Shown here: in pieces, positions 14,672-28,102 of the stretch
Layout: the number at the start of each line of letters is the position of its first letter
How positions within the stretch are numbered: position 1 is the first letter of the stretch
From: Ulota crispa
Lineage: Eukaryota > Streptophyta > Bryopsida > Orthotrichales > Orthotrichaceae
Assembly (NCBI GenBank): GCA_963920765.1
Contig: OY987245.1
Span: 4,418,727 to 4,482,726 of the forward strand
Direction of reading: 5' to 3'
DNA: 64,000 bases
Translations under genes and position numbers: made by a program
The notes under the pieces: model-generated
The model's input: the letters and a program-made list of their open reading frames with translations, nothing else
Told to the model about the DNA's origin: nothing
The model's database searches: none

Positions 14672-15338
14672 GGGAAATTACAAATAGGGCAGCGAAAATC
14701 TTCTTGGCAAAAATTTGCCTAAATCTTACCTTGAAATCGGCCTAGCAATCACAACACCAGAAAAAATATATGAAAAAATGGATGAATTTGTCGAACCCCT
14801 CCCCAAGTTTGCAGCAGATTCACCAGATTTTGGATGAAAGTTATTAAAATTAGTAGATTTTGTGATTGAACAAGCATGCGTCAATGATTTTATCCAAATC
14901 TATCTAAATTTACCTTACCTGCTTGCATGGTGGGGTGCGTGTCGCTCTACCAACAAAAATCCAAAAAAAATACGTTGAAATAGGGGCATAAATTTTTTTA
15001 AATTACAGATAGGGGCATAGTTTCAAAACAATTAAAAACAAGGGTATAATTTCAAAAGAGTAAGTAAATTTTCATTAAAAAAATTTGGTTTGGACATTGG
15101 TTGATTTAGATACATCACATCAAATACTTATTCAATTTTCAAAAAAGTAAAGGCCTCTCCAAATCAAGCCTAAATAAAATAATAATAATGAAAGTATTTA
15201 AACCAACCGATTTCCTTCCAAAAATATTTTATGAAATTTATAAATTGTTTTAAAATTGTGTCCCTATTTATAATTATTTTAAAACTATGCCCCTATTTGT
15301 AATATTTTTCATTTTCATGCCCCTATTTGTAATTTCCC
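14672..15338. mobile_element. inverted-repeat element, family F, enclosing a family G copy
   Basis: Ends are GGGAAATTACAAATAGGG on the left and its complement CCCTATTTGTAATTTCCC on the right. Further copies of the CCCCTATTTGTAAT motif occur just inside both ends. A family G repeat occupies about 14695-14945. A related F copy lies at 54621-54869. No clean target duplication is seen and no coding sequence, so the superfamily is unassigned. Confidence 0.55.
14695..14945. repeat. dispersed repeat family G, copy 1
   Basis: About 250 bp sharing an order of motifs with 47995-48232 and 60742-60962: a TTGGCAAA-like start, an ATTTTGGATGAAA core and an end near CCTTACCTGCTTGCATGG. Non-coding. Ends are not defined, so the class is unknown. 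Confidence 0.55.
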
Positions 15339-16568
15339 CATTTATTTGCCTTTGTGTTCTCTGTGGGTTCCAAGTATGGCGGGAGCGGTGGTGAGTGGAG
15401 GGGAGCAAGGGAACCTGGGGAACGATCATGGGTCCCAACCAAGTCAGACCATAATCCGGTTCCCAGCCTCGGGGACCAGGACGGGTCGGGCGGGCCGTCC
15501 GTCGTGTGAGTATTGGTTCGCCCGGTGTGACCCATGACCAAGGTCCATTCCTATGACCATTGCTCTTTATTCCCGCTCCCGCCACTTTGTATTGGTGTAT
15601 TTGTGTTTCGAGTTCGTGGGAATAGGACCTCGGTCGGAAAACTACAATAGTGGATTTGTTGCCACCTCAGAGGCTGGCTCGTCTATCTACTCTAGGAAGT
15701 ACTAATATAAAAAACAATGATATCGTGGAGTCTTTGGAACAAGGGATGATTAGCAGGGAATTGGTTAAAATTCTATGGTGGTGTCTCGAAAAGGTACTTG
15801 GTATGACTACCAGTCCACCATGCCAAATGATTGAAATTTGGGTGGGTTGTAATGAAAAATACCATTTCATTGATCTCTAATTATTAGTTCATGCTCAAGT
15901 GGTGTCACCACAATCACCTTTTGTTAACCTTTTTTTGTCTTTTAAAAGAACAATCATGTTTGAAATTCCTAAAAGCTATGATTATTTTGGGAAGATATAT
16001 CCTAAAATATGTTGATACATATGTCTAGCATCTTCACATCCTTTGCATCTCAAACTCATCAGTTTATTTATTAATATAATATTTGAATTTGGGTGTGAAG
16101 AGAACAAAGGAAAAAAAAGCTAGATTTTTGTGTAAAATAACTGTGCAAATACTAATATAATTTTTGAGCAATTGTAATGGAAGACAAAATTATCCTTGTT
16201 GTATTTTATTATAAGTAAAAATGTGTTTTTTTTTTTATTTGGTTGTATTTCTCATATTGTAAAGTTTAATATTTTGTGAGAGATAACCTTGTTGCATTAG
16301 CAAAATTCAAAGAAAGCGCACAACTAAATGGAGTTTACAATGCAATGCAAATGCTATCAAAGCAATTTTCGTATTTAAACATGCGGCTTAGAATCAAATT
16401 ATGGTTTTTATTTGATCTTATAATATAGCATGTGCAACATATTAGAGTACAGGCAGTTTGCCACAAAGATACAATACACCAAATGTCATGGCTAAGGTAT
16501 CATCTGAAAGATAATGAAGTCAAGGTTTTGTATTAAGTTTCAAATTCTTAAATGAATGAAGTATGAAG
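15339..16568. other. intergenic DNA with a GC-rich unidentified patch
   Basis: About 15340-15560 is GC-rich compared with its surroundings and may be part of an old gene or retroelement. A short open frame at 15650-15880 is not recognisable as a domain. The rest is AT-rich with no support for a gene. Confidence 0.35.
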
Positions 16569-16570
16569 TA

Positions 16571-16884
16571 AGGTAGGAACACCTATAAGAGTGAGTTTTA
16601 GGGTTTTGAACATGATGATTATTAATAAACATTTAGCAAATTATAAGATCCTATTAGCAAAAGAAAGACAATGAATTTGCACTTTTGAATGTATTATTTG
16701 GATATCGTAAGAATAAGTTGTGAATTTTTAAAGAGCAAACTACCGTTGCACCCATAACCAACACTAAGGTTTCATGTTCACATGTTGTACATTCTTGTCA
16801 TTACATCTATGTACTTCCACAAGTTTTCCAAGATTTCAAAGGTGATGGTTATGGGGACCCTCACAAGGATGGGTGTTCCTACCT
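16571..16884. mobile_element. TA-flanked MITE, family B, copy 1 (314 bp)
   Basis: It starts AGGTAGGAACACC and ends GGTGTTCCTACCT, with TA on both sides (16569-16570, 16885-16886). The interior matches copies at 33049-33362, 34070-34384, 35214-35814 and 63113-63385. The TA duplication suggests a Tc1/mariner-type mechanism. It has no coding capacity. Confidence 0.8.
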
Positions 16885-16886
16885 TA

Positions 16887-17695
16887 GTTATCAAGGTTTC
16901 AATGAGGTGAGGTCAAGGTTAAGCTCAAATCTAGAATTGCCCTATTATCACCTCCTTACAAGTTTTCATTGTCGTAAATGATCATATTTTGTCATTTTCA
17001 ATTTTGAACTTCGTCTTCCTTTCCTTGGTCTTTGTGGTCATCCATAAGTGATAGCTAAATCGACAAATCTCAATTGTTTTGTTTTTTTTTTTTTACAATT
17101 AACCTTGCCATAGCTATGGCATTGGGATAATAAAGTGTATGTCTACTAGAGGTCTTCATAGCTAATATGTTGTATCTTTTGCAAATTTTGGTCAAATGGA
17201 AAAAAAACTATGCTCTTAAATAAAGGACTCTAAGACCCTTCTTACAATACATGTAAGCTTAGATTTCAAGCAAAACCCTAAATGATATGGATTTTTGAAG
17301 GCAAAGAAGTGTTGATAGGGGCAAAGTGACAAAGGGGTAAACTTCTTGTAAGCTTTTCCACTAGGTATTGCTCAAGTGTAACCTCATTTGTAGTTCTAGA
17401 CAAAATCAAAGGTCTCTAAAACCAAATCTAAATTTAAAATTTTCAAATTCCATTTGTTGATGGTAAATATCTATGATTTCCCCCCCTCTCCTTGGTGTGC
17501 ATATATCAAACCTTAGGTGTGCACACATCAATTCCCTATATTTATGATGTACATTTTTATTACCATAAAGAAAATATAGTTGTTTCTATACTATATAAGC
17601 TCTTCAATAAAAAAACAAAGTAGTCAAGAAAAATTTACAAAACTATGATGCATGCTTGGTAGTAATCAACATGAAAATGTTTTTATATGTTTTTA
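16887..17695. other. AT-rich intergenic DNA with a family J fragment
   Basis: No gene is seen. Positions 17410-17545 match one arm of the foldback element at 45472-45883 (shared GGTCTCTAA, AAATTTTCAAATTC and GATGGTA motifs in the same order), so this is a truncated relative. The rest is unannotated AT-rich sequence. Confidence 0.5.
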
Positions 17696-17699
17696 TTAA

Positions 17700-18448
17700 C
17701 CCCTGAGCGCTCAAGTGCCTCAAATTTGGTCTCCCATGATTTCAAAGCCGTGTTTGAGGCACTAGATTTAAATTTATAATCTTGCTATAAACTACAATTA
17801 TGAAGGTATTCAAGTCTTCCATGCCAATGGAGTAATGGTTAGGAAAGCCAAATTTTGTGCAAGCCTTGCAAGAGATTTGATTGGGTGAAACACCATACAG
17901 GGCGCGGTGGCAAACAACATTTTATAGACTGCCGCTCAATATCCCTTGCAAGCTTCCTTGTGTAAACTTGTGGTAGTGGGAAAGTTGTTGGCAAGGGCTC
18001 AAGTATGTTCTAAACCCTTATTATGGCAGCCATGACCGACTGTGCCGGTCGTTGTTTTCCATGCAATAGCAATTTGAAGCCCTAAAATTTGACATAAAAA
18101 GAAGTGCAATTTTCAAGAATTTACAAGTGTGTGCATTCACTTCTAATCTTGCTACTCACAAAATTTGAGATGAGTTACGGGCTTATAGAATTTTGTAAAA
18201 TTCATCAAATAGCAAATACCTACCCAAAATGAGATTTTGCTGTCACATGATGTTTGATCAAATGTTATATTCTCCCATCTCCCATTGTCAATTGATCCCA
18301 AAATTTGCAAGCCGTTTTCTAAGTAGATGTTCCACTGTTTTCAATGATCACTTTTTGTGAATCATCCAATTGACTATGATACAATGCATCAAAGTTGTCA
18401 ACCTCCAAAAACCCTGATTTTGGTGAAAACCGCCTAGGCGCTTAGGGG
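17700..18448. mobile_element. TTAA-flanked element, subfamily T3, 749 bp
   Basis: The left end is CCCCTGAGCGC and the right end GCGCTTAGGGG. TTAA stands directly outside both (17696-17699 and 18449-18452). A diverged relative with the same internal order occupies 62838-63860. It has no transposase. A TTAA duplication with C-rich termini is the signature of piggyBac-like elements; assignment without a transposase is inference. Confidence 0.75.
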
Positions 18449-18452
18449 TTAA

Positions 18453-20664
18453 GCAATTTAAGCTGCAACTTTGAAAAAATAATGTGTGAAAATGTGTCAT
18501 AATGGACATGAACTTTTCCAACTGCTAATCAATTTTTTTTGTTGAATTTATAAGATGTTTGGTAATGCATAATTGTGTTTTGCTTGCATAGTCTTGCTAG
18601 GTTGATTTATATTGTTCTGTTTTTTTGGCTAAGAACGTCAATAGATTTGGATCTGGTCACAAATAAATAATGAGATTACTTCTTCATGTACATAGATGAC
18701 TTTGCAATTTTTAAAAGACATGAGCTTTTTTGTTAGTACAGTATGTGCTTCATACCACTAAATTTAGTCAATGAATCCTCTATAAAAAGGCTTATCTTAT
18801 TTCAATGTTATCATTTTAAAATTCAGCATGTTTGCAAGGCCTAGTACATGACTTACTTTGATCTAGACAATTCACAAAATTTCACCTTTTTCTAGATTTA
18901 TTTGATCTTCAATAATTAAGCCCTTTAAAACCCTAAGGATGAAATTTTGATACCGAGGTGCACTTGACAATTTAATTGACTACTCATTTTAGAGATTATT
19001 TCATGATTTGTGTCTTAAGAGAAGAAAATAAGTTGTAAGACCTTAAGTGCCAATTTAAGATACCCACAAATGTTCTATTTTTCATTAATGTTACAAACTC
19101 TTACACATTGTAAAATTGAAGTGTCCAAACACTGTAATGAGATTTTTACTTGCTCTTATTGTCCAAATCAAACTCTAGAATAATTAGCTACTTCCTACCA
19201 CACGAGCTACCACATTCAAGAATGGAAGATTTAAATGCACTAAGGATCCCACTGGGATTTTATGTGCACAAGTACACCTTGCTCATGCATAGTGCAATCT
19301 CATGTGTTTTTTTTCTCTTTTTCCTATATTTGTCTTGTCCAACTTGTTCTTCTTTTTGCCTTCTTCTACCCTCCTTTTCCTCTCCCTCCTTCCCAAATTA
19401 AGTGACTTAAACCCTCCATTTCCTTACCTTTCCTCTCACTTTTCCCTCTCTAATAAAGAATTTCAAATTCCCAATGATAAATAGACACCTGGTATTTTGT
19501 ACTAGAGATATGAGAAACACGAGTATTGAAATTATTGAGATTATGCCTTGCAAAAAGGTTGTGAAGCTTATTTGCTTCTCTTTTAGGCCACAAAATTATT
19601 CTAGTATACTAATTGATGTTTGTAGAGAAGTTCCCTTTAATCTTTTGTTCCTTCCTTTTGCCCAATCTTAAACATGAGCAACTTGATGCCTTAAAAGAAA
19701 TTCGGAATTGCAAATTTTATGAGCTTTCAGCCATACAACAAACACCCTTTAAAATGATAAAGACACAAAGTATTTCTCATCAAGCAAACAAAAAACCGTA
19801 GCAACAACCAAATTACCTTAGTGTTGATTCTTGAGTAGCCTTTGCCTTAATTCATTCTTGAACACTTCAACTTGCATTTGCCTATGCTTGAAGTATCAAT
19901 TTTCAACATGATGCTAATTTATAAGTTTGTCTGAGACTTGTCAAAAACCAAAAAAATACAAATTTCTAATTTACATTTTTTTTACCTAACTAATGTTCAA
20001 CGCTTTTTATTTTCAACTTCTAAGATGCACTCAGCATCACCCCAAAAGCTCAAATCTCAACTCCCAACATATTTCAATAGCACCATAAGGTTAACTTATT
20101 TACTTCCGGTAGAAACTCAATAGCATTGGAAGGAACAAAAAAAATGCCTTCCTATTTCTATGTAACAAAATCTTAAAAAACAAAAATATTGACTATTTTG
20201 CTTCTCTCTAAACCTTGCAACAAGTTGCTCAAAATACAATGCAACAAAAGGTTAGCAAACAAGCTATTTCATTGAGTTGCCTATCAAAATAAAAATAAAA
20301 CTCATCCTTCAAATACCTTTACATTTACTTCAAAATTCCAAATTGACACATTTTTATTCATTGGATGCAAAACAAGATGAAGAAGAAAACAAGTCTAAAT
20401 ATTAGCATATAGTCGACTGGAATTTCTACAGATTTTTCTTTTTGAAAATTTTTGCCCTCAAAGCTAGTAATGTTGTTTAAGAGTTATAAAGGTGGAACTT
20501 AGATTGTAGGGAAAGGTTGAAGAGTTTTGAGGGTCTGATAGTTGTTGGAGGAAGGAAGGTCAAAGAGAAGGGAATTGAGGTTTGAAGAGAAATGTAGGAG
20601 TTTGTTGATTTGGAAGAGAATGTTGTCAAAGTGACAGGAAGTTGGCAAAGTGGATCAAAGGTTG
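18453..20664. other. AT-rich intergenic DNA
   Basis: Several short open frames (for example 19150-19401 and 19474-19671) are low-complexity or lack recognisable domains. No RNA gene or element with clear ends is seen. Confidence 0.4.
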
Positions 20665-20668
20665 TTAA

Positions 20669-21163
20669 ACCCTAAATGCCCAAGAGGATAAGGGCAAAAT
20701 ATAGATGTGTTATAAAACGATATTTTTGTAACTTTATTGAATTTTGCTTCAAAGAAAAACAAGAATCATGATATTTAATAATTGTCCATCTATTCAAACA
20801 TTCAAAAAATGTTTTGGATTCTTATTTAATGAATTTAGAAGTATTTACCATTTAATATCCATCAAAATTATAAAATTTATTCACAAAATTTAAAATTTGG
20901 TATGATTCGTTAAAAATGGACATTCTATTCAAATCTCCAAAAATATGATTTTTTTGAAGGAGAGAACATTATTAGTTTTCCAAAATAATAAATTTTGTAA
21001 CACTAACAAATATTGAAATGTTTATCTTTGAAAAAATATCCTTCATGAAGTTTAGCTTGGATTGACATGATTCAAATTGGGATGGAAAGTAGATTTCTAT
21101 TTGAAATTATTTTTTATCAAAAAAAAACAGCGACCATAAAATGGTCTATTGAGCGCTTTGAGG
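20669..21163. mobile_element. TTAA-flanked element, subfamily T2, 495 bp
   Basis: TTAA lies at 20665-20668 and 21164-21167. The left end is ACCCTAAATGCCCAAG and the right end GAGCGCTTTGAGG. The interior is collinear with 29052-29680: GATAAGGGCAAAA, AAGAATCATGAT and ATTAGTTT(T/C)CCAAAAT motifs occur in the same order. This copy lacks the tandem array present in the other. No coding capacity. Confidence 0.7.
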
Positions 21164-21695
21164 TTAAAGTTTGCTTAAAAATTGTTTCAAACAATTTTAA
21201 GTGGTTTTGATGTTCAAAGTTGATTTCTTTACGATTATTGTGGGACCAAAGATTATTTGTGGAATTTACAATATACACCCTAAAAACAAGAAGTTCGAAG
21301 TGAACACAAAATCGTGAAATTTTGAAAGAAAATAGTTTTAAACTTGGAGGTATCAATTTGGTTTTGTTGCAAGTTGATTTTTTTAAGCTAAGAGATGCTT
21401 TGCTTCTATCTAGCAAATCAACAAAAAAAAAATGAAAATTTGCATTGTGGTCTCTGTCGTCTTGTCTTTCATATTTTAGCCACATCTTAGCTTCAAATAT
21501 TTTACAATGGCCAAACCCTTTCTTTTTTATTCTTTGGTTTTGTTGAATTCCTTACTCATATAATTTGTGTTGAAGTGTTGATTGGTATTCTACTATATAT
21601 ATTTTTCAGATAAGAGGTCTGCAAATCTGCATTTTTTTAATTTGGTGATTGATGGACCTAACAACCAAATCAACTCATTTTCTTTTCCATTTTAA

Positions 21696-22322
21696 CCTCT
21701 AAATGCTTGAGGCCTCTTTTGAGTTTCTAGGAATTATCTCTAGCTTGAACAAAAAGTCAACATTTTAATAAGTTGTTTCAAGTTTTTTAAAATTGTCACC
21801 ATACAAATTCAAATTAGATATGTTACATACTACATTGGAACAAAAAACTCAACAATATCACTTATGGATTGAAAGATTACAATGTTTGATTGTTAAAATT
21901 GCAAATACAACTTGTAGCCTTTCAATCCTCTTTTCACATGTAGGATCTAAAAAGTTGGTCACCAAAAAAACACAAGGTTAAAGAAACACAACATATATAA
22001 CTCCAATTACGTTACGGCTTTTCAAAATCTCTTTTATTTTGTTTTTTGAAAGAATTTCTAATGTAAATTTTTCTCCAAGATCTAGAGTATTTGAGACTCA
22101 TTTCCAAGAGCTCTCAACGCTATGGAAATTCACAATCCTTGTTCATTTCTTGAGTAGAAAAATCATAATCAATCATTTTTAAAATCAGAATTTTGATGCT
22201 AAAACTAGATTTCAAGAAAAACATTGCAAAAATGTAAATTACTAAAAATAACAACTTAGTTCAGTTTGATGAACTTCAAAGTATTGCCAACACCAAAATT
22301 TGGTGCCTTAGGCATTTAGGGG
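21696..22322. mobile_element. TTAA-flanked element, subfamily T4, 627 bp
   Basis: TTAA lies at 21692-21695 and 22323-22326. The left end is CCTCTAAATGC and the right end GCATTTAGGGG, so the termini are inverted repeats with one mismatch. The interior is AT-rich and non-coding. Confidence 0.68.
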
Positions 22323-22326
22323 TTAA

Positions 22327-24067
22327 AAGCACATCAATAAAAAAATAAATTTATCGTGGTTTTCTTTAGACATGGACATGTTTTTTATAACTATTGTTTT
22401 TGAAGGAGGAGGTTAAAGTGTTGAAAATAATATTGCAATCTAACCAAAAAAAACTATTCTTGCATTACCTCTTTTAAAATCTTTAACATGTTTAGTTGTA
22501 TTTATTAATATTCTTTTCTTCAGTTGCTAGTGAATTCCCTAAAATAAATATGTTTTTTATATAAGTTCATTCATACCGCTCAATTCAAAATTTTATGTGA
22601 TGGTTCTATGTAAACTACATTGTGACCAATCTACTTCAGTCATCTGTATTTTGTTGGCATATGTCCAGGCTTTAAATAGTTAGGTACAAGATACAAGCTT
22701 CAAAATAGACATCTTGGTATAACTTATATCAACATTTTTTTTTTTTTTCCTAGTTGTCAAGTTGCTTCTCAACATCAATAAAATTACAGTTGTTATAAGC
22801 ATCAATAAAATCTTAGTTGTTATAATCTTGCTTGATACAATACTTAAAAGATCTCCTTGCAGGATAACAACTATTGGTTGCAAGACACTGGTACAATTTG
22901 TTGGCACAAAAAAAGGAAATATATGGGTGTTTACTTTATACCACCAAATAAATTCCTCTTGATTTGTGCACACTCCAACAATCCATCAATCACATCAACT
23001 TCAATGGTTTTTGCATATTCAGATTCTCTAGGATTTGAAATCTATAGAATTGTAAAGTCTTCTATCTCCAAAAATTTGTGACACATCTCTAAATTGGACC
23101 AATGATTGTTTAAACAAATTCTATGTCAATTTGATACCTCACATTCCATTTTTTCAACATTTTGAGGAGGTTAGCCTTTTTCCAATTATGAAAACACAAC
23201 ATTTATACTACTAAGTGAGAGGAATTTCCTTAATGTGCCCTTTTCTAGAACCTTCTAGAATTTTTGTTGTAAGTTGAAGCAACAAAGGACATTTAAGATA
23301 TAGAACACCAAGTGCCTTCCAATCACGTCCTTTTTTTTAAAAAGATTAGAAATTCTTGGTAGAAGTTGAAACAATAAGCCATGCCCCAGATATAAAACTA
23401 CAAACACCCTACAACCATGTGCTAGAAATCAATAAAACGCCAAGCACCCCCTAATAAAGTATTAAAAAGTAGCATTGTAATGAAAGCAATTAGTGATTTT
23501 TGGTCTCAAAAAAGGACCAAAATGATGGTATAGAAGGGTTAGATTCTAAATGAATTGTGATGTTTTTTTGTAAAGTACATCAAGATTAGATTCTAAACCA
23601 ATTAATTTGTCAAATATATATATATTTTATAAAGTTGAATATTGCTTTATCCATGCATGTCCAACTTGCACAGAGCGTGTGCCTGTATACTAGTTGAATG
23701 ATAAGAAGTATCTTGGCTCCTAATGAAAATAAAACTGTGATTTGCCTACTTTCAGTTTCTTGAATAATACATACTTTGTGGTAATCTTCTGTTCATGTAT
23801 GTGCACCACTCGTAGAAATTAAATGAACTCGTGTTTAATATTTGTTGACCGAAAACTCAAATGGAATTGAATGTGATTTTACGAGATAATGCTACTTTCA
23901 CATCATTTTTACCTTTTATTCTATTCAACTACTTAGTACAGTAGCATGTTTGCACCTCTTATTGCTACTTTACAAGCCCAATTCAAGCCTGCAACAAAGA
24001 AATTCATGCGTTTATGCTAATTAATCTTAGGTGTTTTTCTTTCATGCTATGATAAACTAGGCTCTCT
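22327..24067. other. AT-rich intergenic DNA
   Basis: No gene, RNA or bounded repeat is supported. The short frames at 22680-22973 and 22857-23081 have no recognisable domain. Confidence 0.4.
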
Positions 24068-25042
24068 ACCCTAAAGGCCCAAGCTTTTTTCTTTTTTCTT
24101 TTTTTGTGAAAGTCATTGGAAACTGTCACATTTGGGGGAATGAATAGAAATTTAGGGGTTTTTTTTTGGAAATCTAACCGTAAGATCTTGCCCTAGATTA
24201 TGGGAGGTACTTGTGGGAAAAAAATTAGCCCATTCTAAATGTACGAGAGTGAGATATTGACATTTGAAGTGAAAAAGTTTTTTTTTTTTTTTTTTTTTTT
24301 TCCTTTCTTGTTGCCTAAAATTACAGAAGCCTTTGACCTCTTCCTATATCAAAAAAAATTGCTCTATGCAAAGTTGAGGTTTATTTTTCCCATGTAGAAG
24401 ACCAAGTTAGGTAAGTGTGGGAGAATTTTCAAATGAATTGGAGGTGTGAATCATACTTTATAGAATTTTGCAATGTTGTAAGATCTTGAAATTTGCATAT
24501 ACACTAGGCAAAATTGGAGGATTTTTGTAAAAATTCAGAAATTTGAATTACTTTAATCCAAACAATGAAAACCAAGGAATCTTGGTCTACGACAACTTGG
24601 AAAAAAAAAGTCAAAAAACAAATACACAAAGAGCTCAAGAAAGTAAAGCACCAAATTTTATAAGGGGCAAAAGGAATGGAGGTTTGGGAGTCCCATGGCC
24701 TACTAGCAAACTAAAACTTCTTACTCATTAACAAAAATTGAATGATTCTAAGCTTCCTACATATATAAAAATCTAAAGAACCACTTTTTAGTTTTTATAT
24801 ATTTTTAATATTTTTTGGGCTGCATGTCTTCCCTTGTTTTTCAGAAATTCATGCATAACTTCTTCAATAAATATTGACACAAAGAAAAAATTAGATGTTG
24901 ACGCAGGTTTTTGAATTCCCCATCTTCCACAAAAATTTCAAAAAATCACACAAAGTAGTTTATTTGTAAGTACATGCCCAAAACCCCACTTGGCCCTCAA
25001 GGGGCCACTTGGGCCTTTAGGGGCCACTTGGGCCTTTAGGGG
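24068..25042. mobile_element. TTAA-type element, subfamily T1, about 975 bp
   Basis: The right end GGCCTTTAGGGG variant abuts TTAA at 25043-25046. The left end CCCTAAAGGCCC is intact but its flanking TTAA has decayed. The interior aligns in order with 58309-59370 and with the reverse complement of 56742-57670 (GGGGAATGAATAG, CTTGCCCTAGA, GTGAGATATTGACAT). The terminal segment containing CACTTGGGCCTTTAGGGG is duplicated at the right end. Non-coding. Confidence 0.65.
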
Positions 25043-25046
25043 TTAA

Positions 25047-28000
25047 TATAATGTTCATTTAATTGGGAGAAAACATAATTTTGGGGCTGTCGGATATTTT
25101 GTCTTTTAAAAAAGTATTTGGTAAACACAATTTCAAGAAAATAAAATCCAAAAGTCTCAAATTTACATTTTTACCCAAATTACTCAATATTTTGTTTTTT
25201 GAGAATTATAGTCATAAGAACTAAAAGATTAATTGAGATCCTCACAATTGTTACAAAGAACAGTAGCCTAACTTTTTTTTTTATAGACTTTAAGTATTTC
25301 AATTGTTTCCTTTTGACGTTATGAAAACTTTGAAAGCACATAGCAATCTTGTAAACAGTCCATAAAAGAACATGTCTCAATGAATTTTTTTTTATTACCT
25401 CTTCATTTAAGTTTCTTCTAGAAGTAAACCAACACCATAGAGAACCTTCAATAAGTTTCACATTTATACTACAAACCTTCTTGGGTAGTTTGTACCTTGC
25501 TAATACTATATTGCAAAATACATATGTAATTTTTACATTGCAGTTAAATAGAGCATAAATATGTACTTTAAAAGAAGACAAAAATTCGTTTGTGTAATCC
25601 TTCTGACCTTCACTTTTCTTTAATAAGTTTCTTTATTGGTTTCTTATTCTAGTGTAACCAAAACAAATTTGTATTGCTTCTTTGGTCTCCCAACTAAAAT
25701 ATTACAATATGTTTTTCTATTGCTTTTACCAACTCCAACTTTTTGCTTAGAACTACAAAATTGTGCAATGCACATACTTACAACTTCTACTTATCAGTAG
25801 TGTTGAATTTTTTTTTGTTGTAGAATCTTTGCTTTGCCATATTTGCTTCTTTAATTGAGACATTAAATTATGTAAGCAAGAAACTCTCAATCAAATTCTC
25901 AAACAAGAAACACAAGCAAAGTAACTACTTTACAATTCTTAAAGGCATAAGTGTTACATGAAGAAGGTAATACTTGCCATTTTTCTAAAAAATACTACAC
26001 CAAAAACATCATATTGTGGGTGAAGGATTAAGACAGTTTTGTAATTAAGTTACAATAGTCTAGGGGAATTTTGACTATATTGCAAATCACAATGACAAGC
26101 AAGTTCACATATTTTTAGGCCTTGTGGTACAAAGAAATTTGTATGTGTTTTTGAATGACTTCAAGGTAGTGTTACTTAGAAGAATTTCAGTCCGTTGCAA
26201 ATAGTAAAAGACAAGAATTAGTAACGCTCGGCAAAAACATTGTCGTGCATAATATATAGTGATTTTGGTGTTCTTTTTCAGTGGATATTGAAATGATTGC
26301 CATCTTTAGTGGTAGAATATGCTATTTACATAGTTAACTAAAAAATTTACAAATTTTGGTATGAATCGATGAATAATTTGCTATTATAAAATATTAACAG
26401 TGACGAAATTTTGATTGTGTTATTTAGTTGCCTACCCTTCTTTTCTACTTCACTTTGTTATTAGACAATTAGAGCAACTGTTGCTAATAAAATATGGCAT
26501 CTAAGCATATTCAATGCACTTGGTAAAAAAAACTTAGAATATGTGAATACATATCCTTTGATGAGCAAGAAAGTAGAAGATGCAAACATCATTACTTGAA
26601 AGGCATTGAATATTACGTTGTGAAAACATAAGAAAATTTGGATTACAACATTGGTTGATTCAAACACATCTCATCAAGTATTAATTGTTTTTCAAGAGTT
26701 TAAAAAGCCATTTCAATCGAGCTTAAAAAAAATATAGGTTCAACCAATGAACAATACAATTGTTGTTCCTTACAAGTGCTTTCTACTGATGTCTATTTTT
26801 AACTTGATTTGAAGGTCTTGTATAACTAGCCAACAAGAGACATATCTAAATCAATATATTTCCAAACCAAAGTTTTGTGATATTTTTACACCAAAATCTC
26901 CAATGCCCTTCAAATAATGATGACTTTATTCTCCAATTTGTTTTTCATTTAAAAAATACAAAATATGTTTTCATATGCTGGGCAAGTTTACCTAGTTCAT
27001 TGAGAATGCCATAGCCTCCAAAGTAAGAACGTCTCCACCTATACTATAAGATATCAAATTAGGGAGACTTTTGGATAAAAAAGGAGCAATCAATGCATGG
27101 ACCAGCCAAAATATTCTCATCGGCATAATCAAAATTGCATTTTCCCAATGCACAACAATTCCCTTAAATGTCACTTTTTGCTTTTACAAAAATAGGTTGA
27201 ATATTCAATGATGAAGAATTTAATTGCTTTTACAAACAAGGAGAGTTGAGTGGTTGAAAAACAATTTATGTAGTAGAGTAAGTTGGGGAATAGGTGGTCA
27301 ACATTGCAAATAAAAAACATTGTGTATCCTAGTGATAAAGTTTTCAAGGTTGACTAGAGATGCTCTAATCAACGTTTGCCCAAAGCTAAACTTTAACCCT
27401 TAATCCCCAAGGAGGACAAAAAACGTCCTCTAGCTCTGAAAAATGTTATGTGATAGATAAAAGCCATTTTTCATTTGATTTTTTTGCAAAAATGATCATA
27501 AACACATGGTCCATCATGAAAGGCAAAAATCTACCTCATCACATGTACTCATATTTTTAGAAAACCCAAAGTGTAAAAAAATTCATATACACAATCTTAG
27601 GCCTCATACTACCCTTTTTGCAAATTTCATGAGGTCAGCTTGTACTATTGACTTTTACAACTTTTGAAAACTAAAGCCTAAAACTTGGGCACCAATGAAA
27701 ATGTTTTGGATGAAGTGGCTTTAGCTTTTTTTCTAACCAAAAAATGGTTGAGTAGCAGAAATGGCTGCATTTTTTTTACAAATGTAAAGTTGGATACTTT
27801 CAACCTTTCATCAAAGCTAAATCTCATGATGGTTTTGTGAGAAATTGGAATATCACACCACTAGGGCAAGGCAACATCAAGTGGAACCTTGAAAATTGGG
27901 TTCCTACTCCCAAACCCCCATATAAAAGTTGGCTAAATATTTTACATTTTTCAAAAAATAATATAAAAGAACTAACCACACCAATTTTGGTACACCCAAA

Positions 28001-28050
28001 AAAACTATAATTAACACAAAATAATTTCACTACTGGACACTTGCAAACAC
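25047..28050. other. AT-rich intergenic DNA with repeat remnants
   Basis: No gene is supported; the longest frame (25180-25581, minus) has no recognised domain. About 26640-26760 resembles the interior of family F at 15091-15180. A single TTAA-CCC end occurs at 27393-27410 without an identified partner. Confidence 0.4.
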
Positions 28051-28053
28051 TAT

Positions 28054-28068
28054 GCAGTATCGTAGCCA
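28054..28068 (+). other. short match to the 5' region of U4 snRNA
   Basis: GCAGTATCGTAGCCA matches the conserved 5' segment of U4 small nuclear RNA exactly. The following sequence diverges and a TTAA element begins at 28103. There is no supported full-length gene or promoter, so it is at most a truncated pseudogene fragment and could be chance. Confidence 0.3.
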
Positions 28069-28102
28069 GGCTGGTAGTAGTGACTAGTCAGTCTGGCATT
28101 AA

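Noticed and set aside
14140-14745. Overlapping 100-186 codon open frames on both strands
   Set aside because: GC-rich, stop-poor composition explains them. They are mutually overlapping and lack any family resemblance.
19150-19484. Hydrophobic open frame resembling a small membrane protein
   Set aside because: The hydrophobic run comes from a T/C-rich low-complexity tract. No start context or related sequence supports a gene.
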